Shown: positions 1 to 8,673 of the stretch, one piece after another
How positions within the stretch are numbered: the stretch's first letter is position 1
How the letters are laid out: every line of letters starts with the position of its first letter
NCBI GenBank assembly: GCA_012963895.1
Contig: DTUW01000109.1
Span: forward strand, 1-21,560
Origin: Campylobacterales bacterium
GTDB lineage: Bacteria > Campylobacterota > Campylobacteria > Campylobacterales > Thiovulaceae
Direction of reading: 5' to 3'
Length of the DNA stretch: 21,560 nt
Translations under genes and position numbers: made by a program
The notes under the pieces: generated by a model
Database searches by the model: none
Told to the model about the DNA's origin: nothing
The model's input: the letters and a program-made list of their open reading frames with translations, nothing else

Positions 1-443
1 AGTTTCAAGAGAACTACCAGAACACCAGCACCACCCACAAACCATTTTGTTTGGGTCGATATTGCCTTGTGGATTTCAGTTTTGATATTTTCCCTAAGGA
101 GTGCTACCTCCTTCTCCATTTTTGCCTCCAATTCGGATATTCTTCTGTCCGTTTTCTCTTCTAGTTCTGAAATCCTTCTATCCGTCTTTTCTTCCAATTC
201 AGATAGTCTCCTATCTGTTGTTTCTTCCAATCTTTCGAATTTGTGTTCTAGGTTCTTTACACTCTGGGTAACTTCATCGAGTTTTTTATCCAAGTGGTTG
301 ATATGGTTGTATTGAGTTTTTAAAACGAGTGTATGAATTTCGCTATCTGTAAGCTGTTTCTGTTCTGCAAACTTGGTTGCTATCTTTTCCGCCTCTTTCG
401 ATATCATCTCCAAATAGACATCGTCAATATTTGTTTTATCCAT
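1..443 (-). CDS. Coiled-coil protein with a membrane anchor, 3' end beyond window
   Basis: Partial gene; 147 codons are visible from the ATG at 441-443, preceded by a good AAAGGA site. The N-terminal 60 residues are polar and helical. Residues 48-125 are strongly charged coiled coil, including three consecutive 11-residue units (residues 76-108) of the form T-D-R-R-(L/I)-S-E-L-E-(E/A)-K. At residue 134 a hydrophobic stretch starts (WFVGGAGVLVVLL), which looks like a C-terminal membrane anchor and is cut by the window edge. The layout resembles DUF1640/CCDC90-like small membrane proteins, whose function is poorly known. It lies on the same strand as nuoI, 115 bases downstream, where nuoJ would normally be. 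No enzymatic motif is visible. Confidence 0.75.
   Translation of the reverse strand, partial: MDKTNIDDVYLEMISKEAEKIATKFAEQKQLTDSEIHTLVLKTQYNHINHLDKKLDEVTQSVKNLEHKFERLEETTDRRLSELEEKTDRRISELEEKTDRRISELEAKMEKEVALLRENIKTEIHKAISTQTKWFVGGAGVLVVLLK
120..218 (-). repeat. Three 33-base in-frame repeats coding hendecad coiled coil
   Basis: Three back-to-back 33-base units encode nearly identical 11-residue blocks (residues 76-86, 87-97 and 98-108 of the coiled-coil protein). The protein units are almost identical, but the codons differ at many synonymous positions, such as AGG/AGA, TTG/CTA and GAA/GAG. This suggests an old duplication maintained for its 11-residue coiled-coil periodicity rather than a fresh slippage repeat. 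Confidence 0.8.
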
Positions 444-522
444 TGAGAATCCTTTGGTGGAATATATAGAAAAATCGGAAAGTAAGAAGAAAAATAAGAT
501 AATAGATGAAATAGAGGAAGAA

Positions 523-543
523 GGCATGGAATATATCCATACC
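523..543 (-). terminator. Weak terminator-like hairpin after nuoI
   Basis: Read on the minus strand, GGTATGGA and TCCATGCC form an 8-pair stem (one G-T wobble) around a 5-base loop, beginning 15 bases after the nuoI stop. It is followed by a pyrimidine-rich, T-biased tract (TTCTTCCTCTATTT). The T run is interrupted, so termination may be partial. It is the only such structure I noticed along the nuo strand at a gene end outside coding sequence and T-rich, and it would separate nuoI from the coiled-coil gene. Confidence 0.45.
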
Positions 544-558
544 TGAATAGGAGAAAGT

Positions 559-1155
559 TTAGTAAGCTAGTGGAGTCTTTTTTATCAATTTGTCAGCATT
601 TGGAGAAACAGCTCCAAATCCATCAAACTCTTTCTGCTCTTTCAAGAAATCGATAGGAGTTAGCATATCGTCTTTAAGAACGAAATGGGCTCGTTGCTCA
701 CTCGCATTCTCATATCTAGAACCGTGAACAATTGCTAATTCAGGACAAACCTCAGCACAATATCCACAGAATATACATCGCCCTAAATTGATAGAGTATT
801 CACTCACTACCTTTCTGCCATTCTCCTCTTTTGTCTCCATTCGAATACAATCGGCGATACATATCTTTTCACAAAGCCCACACCCAATACATCGCTCGTT
901 GCCACTTTCAAGCAATCTAAGGAGCTTATGGACTGCTCTATATCGAGATGGGAGGGGGAGAACCTCCTCAGGATATTGAACAGTGTGGATATTGAATTTC
1001 AACATCTCTCTGAGGACTACCCAAAGCCCTACAAATAGCTCTTTTCCTAAACTTCTTCTAACTACCTGTTTAAACTTTTGCCAACCTGTGGTTGGATAAT
1101 CCTCAATTTCGACAGGGATATAGTTTTGAGAACCTTTTATAACCTCTTTATTCAT
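559..1155 (-). CDS. nuoI: NADH-quinone oxidoreductase subunit I
   Basis: This 198-residue iron-sulfur subunit of complex I carries two [4Fe-4S] clusters (N6a/N6b) that pass electrons from NuoG toward NuoB. Two ferredoxin motifs are visible: C89-x2-C92-x2-C95-x3-C99 and C127-x2-C130-x2-C133-x3-C137, the second followed by Pro. The amphipathic N-terminal region (residues 30-60) is typical of the part that docks on the membrane near NuoH. The ATG start at 1153-1155 has a strong AAGGAGAG site. It lies 13 bases after nuoH and is the last nuo gene seen before the hairpin at 523-543. All expected cysteines are present and the length is normal. Confidence 0.95.
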   Translation of the reverse strand: MNKEVIKGSQNYIPVEIEDYPTTGWQKFKQVVRRSLGKELFVGLWVVLREMLKFNIHTVQYPEEVLPLPSRYRAVHKLLRLLESGNERCIGCGLCEKICIADCIRMETKEENGRKVVSEYSINLGRCIFCGYCAEVCPELAIVHGSRYENASEQRAHFVLKDDMLTPIDFLKEQKEFDGFGAVSPNADKLIKKTPLAY

Positions 1156-1168
1156 ACAACTCTCCTTA

Positions 1169-2152
1169 TCAAATTACCAATAGACCGGTTACGACTATAT
1201 TGATTACAGCCAAAGGCATCAACACTTTCCAAGTTAGCCACATCAACTGGTCAGGTCGAACATGAGGCCAAGCTGCTCTTGTCCAGAGGAATAGGAATAT
1301 GAAGAATAGAACTTTTGCTAAATAGCACAATCCATCTAATAGAGTTCCCTCTCCAAATCCACCTAAGAAAATAAGAACTACTAAGAAAGAGACTATATAC
1401 ATATTGACATATTCACCAATAAAGAACAGCCCCCATCTCATTCCTGAATATTCAGTAGCATAACCTGAAACTACTTCTGCTTCATGTTCCAATAGGTCGA
1501 ATGGAGTTCTATTGGTTTCAGCATACCCAGCTATTAGGAACAGCACAAATGCTATCGGTTGTTGCCAGATTAGCCAACCGTGTTCAATTTGGTAGTTATT
1601 TATATCTATCAAATTTAGAGAACCAACTAACATCAATGGAGCTAAGATGGATAACCCTGTTACAACCTCAAACGAGAGAAGTTGAATAGCAGTTCTCGCA
1701 CCTCCAAGCAGAGACCACTTATTAGATGAAGCTATTCCAGCCAATAGAGGTGAAAACATTCCAACCGCCATTACTCCGAGAACAAAGAGAACCCCAACAT
1801 CACTATCAACTATCAAAAATTGGAATGTTGTATCTCCAATCTGAATATCAGGAAGAATAGGAACTCCTGTGAAAGCTACAAAAGCACTGACAGGCAAAAT
1901 TACAGGAGCAACTTTGAAAATAGGTTTTATAGCATTGGTTGGGATAATATCCTCTTTTGTAAATAGCTTTATCCCGTCTGCCAATATTTGAAGCAACCCA
2001 AAAGGTCCAACATACATAGGACCAAGTCGTCTCTGCATAAAAGCTAATACTTTTCTCTCAATATATGTAGTAAATCCAGCGAGTGCTGAAAATATCAAAA
2101 GCACCAAAAGAATTTTGATAAGAGTTTGAAAAATAAAAATTCCTAAATCCAT
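1169..2152 (-). CDS. nuoH: NADH-quinone oxidoreductase subunit H
   Basis: This 327-residue integral membrane subunit links the peripheral and membrane arms and forms the quinone entry chamber. About eight hydrophobic segments span the protein. Family hallmarks are the block starting ERKVLAFMQRRLGP in the first loop (residues about 32-45) and a later acidic loop with TPFDLLEHEAEVVSGY followed by TEYSGMRWGLFFIGEY, which lines the quinone site. The usual FDLPEAE motif reads FDLLEHE here, while the glutamates are kept. The start at 2150-2152 has AAGGTG upstream and sits 3 bases after the preceding nuoG stop, so the two are probably translationally coupled. Confidence 0.96.
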   Translation of the reverse strand: MDLGIFIFQTLIKILLVLLIFSALAGFTTYIERKVLAFMQRRLGPMYVGPFGLLQILADGIKLFTKEDIIPTNAIKPIFKVAPVILPVSAFVAFTGVPILPDIQIGDTTFQFLIVDSDVGVLFVLGVMAVGMFSPLLAGIASSNKWSLLGGARTAIQLLSFEVVTGLSILAPLMLVGSLNLIDINNYQIEHGWLIWQQPIAFVLFLIAGYAETNRTPFDLLEHEAEVVSGYATEYSGMRWGLFFIGEYVNMYIVSFLVVLIFLGGFGEGTLLDGLCYLAKVLFFIFLFLWTRAAWPHVRPDQLMWLTWKVLMPLAVINIVVTGLLVI

Positions 2153-2155
2153 AGC

Positions 2156-4453
2156 CTACACCTTACTAATTTTTGCTTGAATAAATCGATAGCTATCAAA
2201 TAGCTTACGAGCATTTAGATGTTTATCGAAAGTTGGTAGATAGCAGATTTCACCCACTATTTTGTTATCCACAATCGCTTTGGTTTTTAGAGAACCGTAT
2301 TTAGTCGCAATCCTCACAAGTTGCCCCTCCTTGATACCAAATTTCTCACTATATTCAGGAGAGATATACAATCCTCCACTTTCTGAAAGTTGGTGAGCCT
2401 TATTGGTAAATCTATTGAATTGTAAAACTGGGTTTGCAAGATATATGACACTTGACCCCAATTTAGGAGGTTCATTATTTGCTAAATGGAAAGTAGGCTC
2501 TTCTCTCTCAACCTCATCAATATCCAATATATACCCTCTATTCTCCTCACCACTATTGAGGAACTCATTTGGTAGAGAGTCGAAATCTACCTTTTTGAAA
2601 AGTTCAGAAGTGTAATCGATAGTCCATTGTTTCGGATTATCCAAAATCTCATTAGCCACATCGTTGAGAGTATATCCACCATATGGCAGGGCAACATTGA
2701 GAGGGACAACTCTTTTATCAATATTGACAAAAGTTCCCTCTTGTTGGTTCAGGGCTGGAATATCAAAATCCCCATCTCCAAGAGCTGAGAAGGTGAAATC
2801 ACCTTTTTCATTGTATCCAACTCGTGGAGCTTCACCACTTCTATCAAGTTCGCAAATTTGGATAACTCCAAGAGTATTGGTATCGCTTGGAATAATGACT
2901 ACTGAAAAATCGGTATAGAGGTCGATAAGTCCTACAACCTCAGCAATATCCTGCCAGTTCTTGGCACCATATAAGTCAGCCCCAACAATTAGAGAAAATT
3001 TATCTTTCTTTTTGAGAAGTTTTTCCAATTTGGTTTGGAAATCTTCACCTAAATACTTCTCTTGGAATTGGGAAATATCCAATTTTGCCGAGATAGTTTC
3101 AGGAATATCTTTTCCAAACTGGATAAGTATCCATTTAAGGGCTTCTATCTCCTCATAAGGTTGGTGGTTGATTTGAATTACATTTTTAGAAAGTCCATCA
3201 ATGATAGGGTCTTTCACAGGGTGGAAATAGATACCAGCTCCCTTATTCATCTTAATAGCATTATTAAATGCATATCTACTATTTGGAGAATCTGTTTTCA
3301 GTGCTGAACCTACTGAAATAACAAAATTGGATTTTCTAACCGTATTCAAATCTCCACTATATAGAGACTTACCAGATATTTTCGAATAGACCGATAGGAA
3401 CTCTTTGTATTGGTAAGCCTCTGGATTTACCAATTTCAGTCCCAACTTCTCTTTCAATTTTTGGAGAATTAGAGCCTCTTCGTTTGTAATTTGGGAATTG
3501 AAAACGATAGTTTTTGCAGATTTGAGAGCTTGAACTGCCTTTTCTAAACTCTTAGGCTCTTTTTTCGCTCCTCGATTTTCGAAGTCATACCCATATCGTC
3601 CAGCACCGCAGAGAGTTGCAAAATGGGGTTCATTGGTTACTCTATATATCTTTTTGTCATTATTCTCAATAGAGATATGTTTTACCTCATAGTAAATTTG
3701 ACAACCTACCGAGCAGTGGGCACAAGTTGAAGGAATTTTTTGAAGCTCCCAAGCATTAGAACTCCATTTAAAATCTGTTCCAACCAAAGCCCCAACAGGA
3801 CAGACAGCGGTACATTCTCCACAAGAGGTGCAATCTAGGGTCTCGCCTGTTGTTGTTCCGATAAGGGACTTATTCAACTTATTCCACATAGCATAGGCAT
3901 CTTTCGGCATCACCTCTTTATAACTTTTGTCAAGAGGGTCGCCTCCTCGTGGAACAGTTTTTAAAGCTGTATCCCCTATCATATCTTTACAAACAGTTAC
4001 ACACTTTTCACATACTATACAGAGAGCTGGGTCATATTGGATATGTCCCCAATTTTTGACCGGTTTATATGTGTCTCTAATTGCATAGTGTTGCTCAGTT
4101 ACATTTTCAAGCAGTGTGTAATTTTGTAACTCACACTCTCCACTCTGGTCACAGATACCGCACTCTAATGGGTGGTTTACATCATAAACCTCCATTATCG
4201 CTCTTCTCTCTTTTGCGATATTTTCGGTAGTTGTAACCACATTCATTCCATCTTTTGCCTTAGCATTACAAGCATATACTTGCTTACCATCAGCCTCCAC
4301 AAGACAGAGACGACATGCTAAGGTTGGAGAGCATCGATTCAAATAGCAGATAGCAGGAATATATATCCCATTTGCTCTCGCTATATTTAGAAGGGTCTCC
4401 CCTTCTTGGGCAATGCACTCTTTACCATCAATAGTTACTCTAACTTCTGCCAT
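2156..4453 (-). CDS. nuoG: NADH-quinone oxidoreductase subunit G, second paralogue
   Basis: This 765-residue protein is the downstream member of a tandem pair. It carries the electron wire of the complex I peripheral arm. Visible cluster ligands are: [2Fe-2S] C36, C47, C50, C62; His-ligated [4Fe-4S] H94, C98, C101, C107; two further [4Fe-4S] from C145/148/151/155 and C208/211/214/218; and an extra N7-type site C244, C247, C251 plus a cysteine in LCGAGRYG near residue 282. The C-terminal two thirds is a degenerate molybdopterin-oxidoreductase fold with no recognisable cofactor cysteine. An insert of about 25 residues (roughly 170-205) before C208 distinguishes it from its paralogue. Its start overlaps the upstream nuoG by 14 bases. 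Which paralogue sits in complex I cannot be told from sequence. Confidence 0.93.
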   Translation of the reverse strand: MAEVRVTIDGKECIAQEGETLLNIARANGIYIPAICYLNRCSPTLACRLCLVEADGKQVYACNAKAKDGMNVVTTTENIAKERRAIMEVYDVNHPLECGICDQSGECELQNYTLLENVTEQHYAIRDTYKPVKNWGHIQYDPALCIVCEKCVTVCKDMIGDTALKTVPRGGDPLDKSYKEVMPKDAYAMWNKLNKSLIGTTTGETLDCTSCGECTAVCPVGALVGTDFKWSSNAWELQKIPSTCAHCSVGCQIYYEVKHISIENNDKKIYRVTNEPHFATLCGAGRYGYDFENRGAKKEPKSLEKAVQALKSAKTIVFNSQITNEEALILQKLKEKLGLKLVNPEAYQYKEFLSVYSKISGKSLYSGDLNTVRKSNFVISVGSALKTDSPNSRYAFNNAIKMNKGAGIYFHPVKDPIIDGLSKNVIQINHQPYEEIEALKWILIQFGKDIPETISAKLDISQFQEKYLGEDFQTKLEKLLKKKDKFSLIVGADLYGAKNWQDIAEVVGLIDLYTDFSVVIIPSDTNTLGVIQICELDRSGEAPRVGYNEKGDFTFSALGDGDFDIPALNQQEGTFVNIDKRVVPLNVALPYGGYTLNDVANEILDNPKQWTIDYTSELFKKVDFDSLPNEFLNSGEENRGYILDIDEVEREEPTFHLANNEPPKLGSSVIYLANPVLQFNRFTNKAHQLSESGGLYISPEYSEKFGIKEGQLVRIATKYGSLKTKAIVDNKIVGEICYLPTFDKHLNARKLFDSYRFIQAKISKV

Positions 4454-6614
4454 TACTCTTCACCTTCTCAATTTGAACTCTTTGAAACCTATATTTTGAT
4501 AATAGCTTATAGCTTCTTAATCCCTTGTCAAAAATAGGATTTAAAGCTATTACCCCTTTTAGACTATTATCTATTTTGAACTCTCTTATAAATATCTCTC
4601 CATCTATCTCAAACCGAACCATATCCCCATCAGATAGCTTATTAGCAATTGCAAACTGCTTTGCTCCTAATAGATAGGGTTTTTCTTCTATCGCTTTTGC
4701 AGTCCAAGGGTTGAATTGGAGAAATGGATTGGAGTTATATACTACTGCTCCATCAAAACTCGGAAGCTCTTCAACCTCATCGACATCTCCACTAACTCTA
4801 TACATTTTCGAAACTATTTCAACATCTTGAAGTTCATCGAACTCTACTCCAAATAGTTCAGAGGTGTAATCGATAGTCCATCGTTTTGGATTGTCCAAAA
4901 TAGCATTAGCTAAGTCGTTGAGGTTCTTTCCTCGATATGGAACAGCCACATTAGTTTTTACAACTTTTTTATCAATATTTACAAAAGTCCCTTCCTGTTG
5001 ATTGAGGGCTGGAACTGAAAAATCACACTTTCCAATAGATGCAATAGTATAGTCTCCCTCAATGTTGTATCCAACAGTAGGGGCTTGAACCTCATCGGCA
5101 AGATTTCCAAAGAGAGCCACTCCAAGAGAGTTGGTATCAGGCGGAACTATTACAACTTTTACATTGCTATTTTTCTGAATCAGTCCAATATACTTTGCGA
5201 TGTTTTCACTTTTTTCGTGAGTGATGAGGTCGCTCCCAACTATTAGAGTTCTATTTTTCGCCCGTTTTCCAATTTTGGAAATGGTTTCTAACTCCTCTTC
5301 TCCAATATTGGTTTCTCCTGAGAGATAGCCTATATCCAAATCGAGATTACTATTTGTAATTAGGGTATCGGCAAGTAGAGCTATTACCCCCTCTTCTGTT
5401 CCAACCTCATAGTTTATAAATTGTTTGATGGTGTTTTGAAGGGTAGAATCAAAAACAGGGTGAAGATAGGAGATATAGGCTCGATGTTTTTTGTATGCTC
5501 TTGTAATAGCATATCTAACGGCTGGATTGTCGGTAGCTATCTTTGTGCCTATTACAATTATCTGGTTACTATTCTCAATATCTTCCAAAGTTCCATTATA
5601 GAGAGTTTCCCCACTGGTAGTGGCGAAAGCTTTTAGGAATTGCTGAAACTTTCTCGCTTCTGGATTGACAAGTTTAGCCCCTGTGGTTTTAGCTATCTGG
5701 TTGAGGATTTCAATCTCTTCATTTGTGATATGAGAACTAAATAGGATAGTTTTTGCTTCTCGTAACTTGGAAACAGCTGTCTCAAAATCCCCGAAAGTAT
5801 CACTATTAGCAAAGTCGAAACCAAATCGTCCTGCACCACATAGAGAAACATGCTCAATATCGTTTTTCACTCTGTAAATTCTCGGGGTGTTGTCAAAATG
5901 TGATTCCTGCTTCACTTCATAGAAAAGATTACACCCAGCGGAACAGTGAGAACAGGTAGCTGGAATCTGTTGAAGTTCCCAAGCATTGGAGCTATATTTG
6001 AAGTCGGTTGAAATCAAAGCCCCAACAGGACAGACGGCAATACACTCACCACATTCGGAACACTCTAAGACATCTGAACCTTTCGGCACTATTTCAGAAG
6101 AGTAACCCCCAAATTTCAACTCAATCGCATCGTCTCCAATCGCCTCGTTACAAGTTGATACACATCTTTCGCACATGATACAGAGAGATGGGTCATATTG
6201 AATTTTTCCCCAATTTCTGATTGGTCTATACTGCTCTTTTGCTGAAAACTCTTGGGATTGAACTCCAAATTCAAGGGTCTTATTCTGTAATTCACACTCA
6301 CCGCTCTTATCACATACTCCACATTCCAGCGGGTGATTTACATTGTAGAGCTTCATAATATTTTGGCGGTGTTGGAAAAGTTCTGGACTATTTGTAAATA
6401 CCTCTATCCCCTCAGTTGGTGGAGTTTGGCAAGAGAGAACAAAGCCATCAACCCCTTTTACTTCAACTACACACAAACGGCAGGAGGCGATAGGAGAGAC
6501 TTTGGAGATGTAGCACATTGTAGGGATATATATCCCTTCTCTCCGAGCTACCTCTAAGATGGTTTCACCTTTATGAGCCGTTACCTCTTTTCCATCGATA
6601 TAAAATTTTGTCAT
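4440..6614 (-). CDS. nuoG: NADH-quinone oxidoreductase subunit G, first paralogue
   Basis: This is a 724-residue peripheral-arm subunit. It has a full set of cluster motifs: C34, C45, C48, C62 for [2Fe-2S]; H94, C98, C101, C107; C145/148/151/155 with C185/188/191/195; and N7-type C221, C224, C228, C259. It aligns with its downstream neighbour throughout. Both contain HPLECG, SGECELQN and PALNQQEGTFVNID, and both have WTIDYTSELF near the C-terminus, so they arose by duplication. The middle has diverged freely, as expected for a molybdoenzyme fold without cofactor. The ATG at 6612-6614 lies 10 bases after the hybrid flavoprotein gene and follows a GAGGATAAGAG region. It is the shorter of the two, lacking the insert before the C185 ferredoxin motif. 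Confidence 0.94.
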   Translation of the reverse strand: MTKFYIDGKEVTAHKGETILEVARREGIYIPTMCYISKVSPIASCRLCVVEVKGVDGFVLSCQTPPTEGIEVFTNSPELFQHRQNIMKLYNVNHPLECGVCDKSGECELQNKTLEFGVQSQEFSAKEQYRPIRNWGKIQYDPSLCIMCERCVSTCNEAIGDDAIELKFGGYSSEIVPKGSDVLECSECGECIAVCPVGALISTDFKYSSNAWELQQIPATCSHCSAGCNLFYEVKQESHFDNTPRIYRVKNDIEHVSLCGAGRFGFDFANSDTFGDFETAVSKLREAKTILFSSHITNEEIEILNQIAKTTGAKLVNPEARKFQQFLKAFATTSGETLYNGTLEDIENSNQIIVIGTKIATDNPAVRYAITRAYKKHRAYISYLHPVFDSTLQNTIKQFINYEVGTEEGVIALLADTLITNSNLDLDIGYLSGETNIGEEELETISKIGKRAKNRTLIVGSDLITHEKSENIAKYIGLIQKNSNVKVVIVPPDTNSLGVALFGNLADEVQAPTVGYNIEGDYTIASIGKCDFSVPALNQQEGTFVNIDKKVVKTNVAVPYRGKNLNDLANAILDNPKRWTIDYTSELFGVEFDELQDVEIVSKMYRVSGDVDEVEELPSFDGAVVYNSNPFLQFNPWTAKAIEEKPYLLGAKQFAIANKLSDGDMVRFEIDGEIFIREFKIDNSLKGVIALNPIFDKGLRSYKLLSKYRFQRVQIEKVKSNGRS

Positions 6615-6624
6615 CTCTTATCCT

Positions 6625-8661
6625 CTACTTTGCAACCATTGCAATATAGTAACATCGCATACATCGCTCAGCCTCTGATATAGCCTCTTCTTGGGTAAAG
6701 CCCAGATTTACCTCGCGGTTATTATCTATTCTCTCATTTACAGGCAGTTTTTCGCTCACCTCTCTTTTTAGACCTCCAAGCCAACCGCGGATAGGTTCAT
6801 TTTTGTTATATACCTTCAAACTTCTTAGGTGGTCTTCCATTATCTCCTCATCGGTTAGAGTAATCTCTCCTGTCTGAACATAGCGACTAATTACGGAGGC
6901 TGCCCGTTTTGCTTGACCAACAGCATTTACGATAGTCATTGGTCCATATTCTGCATCACCAGCTGCGAAAATACCTTTTCGAGATGTCATGTAGTCTCTA
7001 CCGTTTGTTTTGATAGTTTTCCAGCTTGTCAATTCAATCTCCCATTCAGGAGGTAAAAAAGAGAGGTCGGCACTTTGACTAACAGCTGGAATGAGGTAAT
7101 CAGCTTCTATTTCGTAATCTGCCCCTTCTATTTTCACAAGTTTTGGACGACCCCCATCTGGATTAGGTTTCTGTTCAAACTTATTGACTTTCAATTTTTT
7201 TAGAACATTATTCTCATCAATAATCTCTTCAACAGCTGAGTAAAAACGGAAATCTACCCCCTCTTCTACTGCTTCGTGATACTCCTCGTAAGAGGTATTG
7301 CGGATAATGGTTTTCTCATCTCGTCGATAGAGCATTATCACCTTTTTAGCATTCGCTCTAACAGCACACCGAACCACATCCATAGAGGTAAATCCACCTC
7401 CAACACAGACCAAAGTTTTACCCGTCAAATCTACATAGTCGGTAGTCAGACCGTTTTTTTTCTGTTCCTCTTCTGTAATTTTGATGCCATACTTTTCATA
7501 CAGATTTATCTTATCTAAGAAGTCGATAGCCCCCCAATATCCTTGAATTTCTGGTCTCTCATTTTCAGCATATATCTTTTTGGATATTCTCGTTCCTGTG
7601 GCTATCAGAATAGCATCATATTTCTTTTCAAACTCTCGCATCTTATCGGCATCAACCCAATAGTTGGTATAGAAATTGACCCCGAGACTTTTAACTGCTT
7701 CTATATCCTTATTATATTTCTCGATAGGCATTCGGTATTGAGGAACTCCAACGGCAACCTCTCCACCGAGAACAGGTAGAGCCTCGAAAACATCAACATC
7801 TATCCCTTCAAGAGCTAAATAGTATGCCCCTGTAAGTCCAGCAGGTCCTGCACCTATCACAGCCACCTTTTTTCCTATTTTAGGTTTTGGAGTGGCTGGG
7901 TGGATAAATCCCAATCCGTGGTCTGTTTCGTAGTCTGCCCCAATTCTTTTTAGTTCCATAATGGAGATAGGCTCATCTAAGTTATCCCTTCTACAAGCAT
8001 CTTCACAAGGGTGAGGACAGACCCGCCCACAAGTATGAGCTAGGGGCATAGTTTGGCGAGTAGCTTCAAGACTATCATCAAACCGCAAATCTCGCACCCC
8101 TTCTATATATGCTGGAATATCTACATGAGCAGGACAGGCATCCATGCACGGGGCGGTTACTTTTGCGATATAGTCTATATCGTGGTAGTAATCTTTGCTC
8201 GGTCGTTTCTCTTTTATCAGAGTCTCAAACTCTTCTGAAAAGTTCTCCATCAAATCCAGAAGAGGAACGGGAACGGTTTTCCCTATCTCACATTTAGAGG
8301 TCTCCATCATCGTTTTAGAAACCTCTTTCAAATGTTCCAAATCGGAAAATTCTCCCTCTCCTCTCGCTATCTTGTCGAGTAGGTCATATAAAATCCGTCC
8401 TCCCCATCTACCCGGGGCACATCTTCCACAAGCTTCTGAATACTTCTGATATTGACTTGCATACTCAGTAGCTAGACGAACTACATCAACATCATCAGAG
8501 AAGAGAGCCACCCCTTCCCAACCGATAAAGGCTTTTGAATTTTGAGATGAGGTGTATTGAAGTGGAAGATTGTAAGCCGATTCCTCCCACTCCTCAAACT
8601 TTTTACCTCTATTGTCTATCTTCTCATCTCTCCAAGTTGAAAAAAATACCTTTGTTCCCAT
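6625..8661 (-). CDS. Hybrid NuoF C-terminal domain plus GltD/NfnB-like flavoprotein, in the NuoF position
   Basis: This 678-residue protein probably provides electron input to this complex I. Residues about 50-150 resemble the C-terminal [4Fe-4S] (N3) domain of NuoF: C78-x2-C81 then Gly84 where a third Cys is usual, and C124 in SKCEIGKT. Residues 165-245 match the double-cluster domain of GltD, dihydropyrimidine dehydrogenase and NfnB (C172, C176, then C211, C215, C219, C223). Residues 265-600 are a two-dinucleotide-binding flavoprotein: FAD motif GAGPAG at 270-275, NAD(P) motif VGGGFTSMD around 420, second FAD motif AAGD at 566-569. The end has C667-x2-C670. The NuoF N-terminal FMN/NADH domain (GRGGAGFP motif) is absent. 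Gaps are 12 bases upstream and 10 downstream. It may oxidise NAD(P)H through the GltD part; this is inference. Confidence 0.85.
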   Translation of the reverse strand: MGTKVFFSTWRDEKIDNRGKKFEEWEESAYNLPLQYTSSQNSKAFIGWEGVALFSDDVDVVRLATEYASQYQKYSEACGRCAPGRWGGRILYDLLDKIARGEGEFSDLEHLKEVSKTMMETSKCEIGKTVPVPLLDLMENFSEEFETLIKEKRPSKDYYHDIDYIAKVTAPCMDACPAHVDIPAYIEGVRDLRFDDSLEATRQTMPLAHTCGRVCPHPCEDACRRDNLDEPISIMELKRIGADYETDHGLGFIHPATPKPKIGKKVAVIGAGPAGLTGAYYLALEGIDVDVFEALPVLGGEVAVGVPQYRMPIEKYNKDIEAVKSLGVNFYTNYWVDADKMREFEKKYDAILIATGTRISKKIYAENERPEIQGYWGAIDFLDKINLYEKYGIKITEEEQKKNGLTTDYVDLTGKTLVCVGGGFTSMDVVRCAVRANAKKVIMLYRRDEKTIIRNTSYEEYHEAVEEGVDFRFYSAVEEIIDENNVLKKLKVNKFEQKPNPDGGRPKLVKIEGADYEIEADYLIPAVSQSADLSFLPPEWEIELTSWKTIKTNGRDYMTSRKGIFAAGDAEYGPMTIVNAVGQAKRAASVISRYVQTGEITLTDEEIMEDHLRSLKVYNKNEPIRGWLGGLKREVSEKLPVNERIDNNREVNLGFTQEEAISEAERCMRCYYIAMVAK

Positions 8662-8673
8662 GTGCCAAACTCT

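Noticed and set aside
67..315. Plus-strand serine-rich 82-residue open frame
   Set aside because: It is the antisense shadow of the repeated coiled-coil codons; it has no supporting binding site or family resemblance.
2156..6614. A single nuoG split by frameshift
   Set aside because: Each frame has its own start, binding site and complete set of N-terminal cluster motifs, so these are two paralogues.
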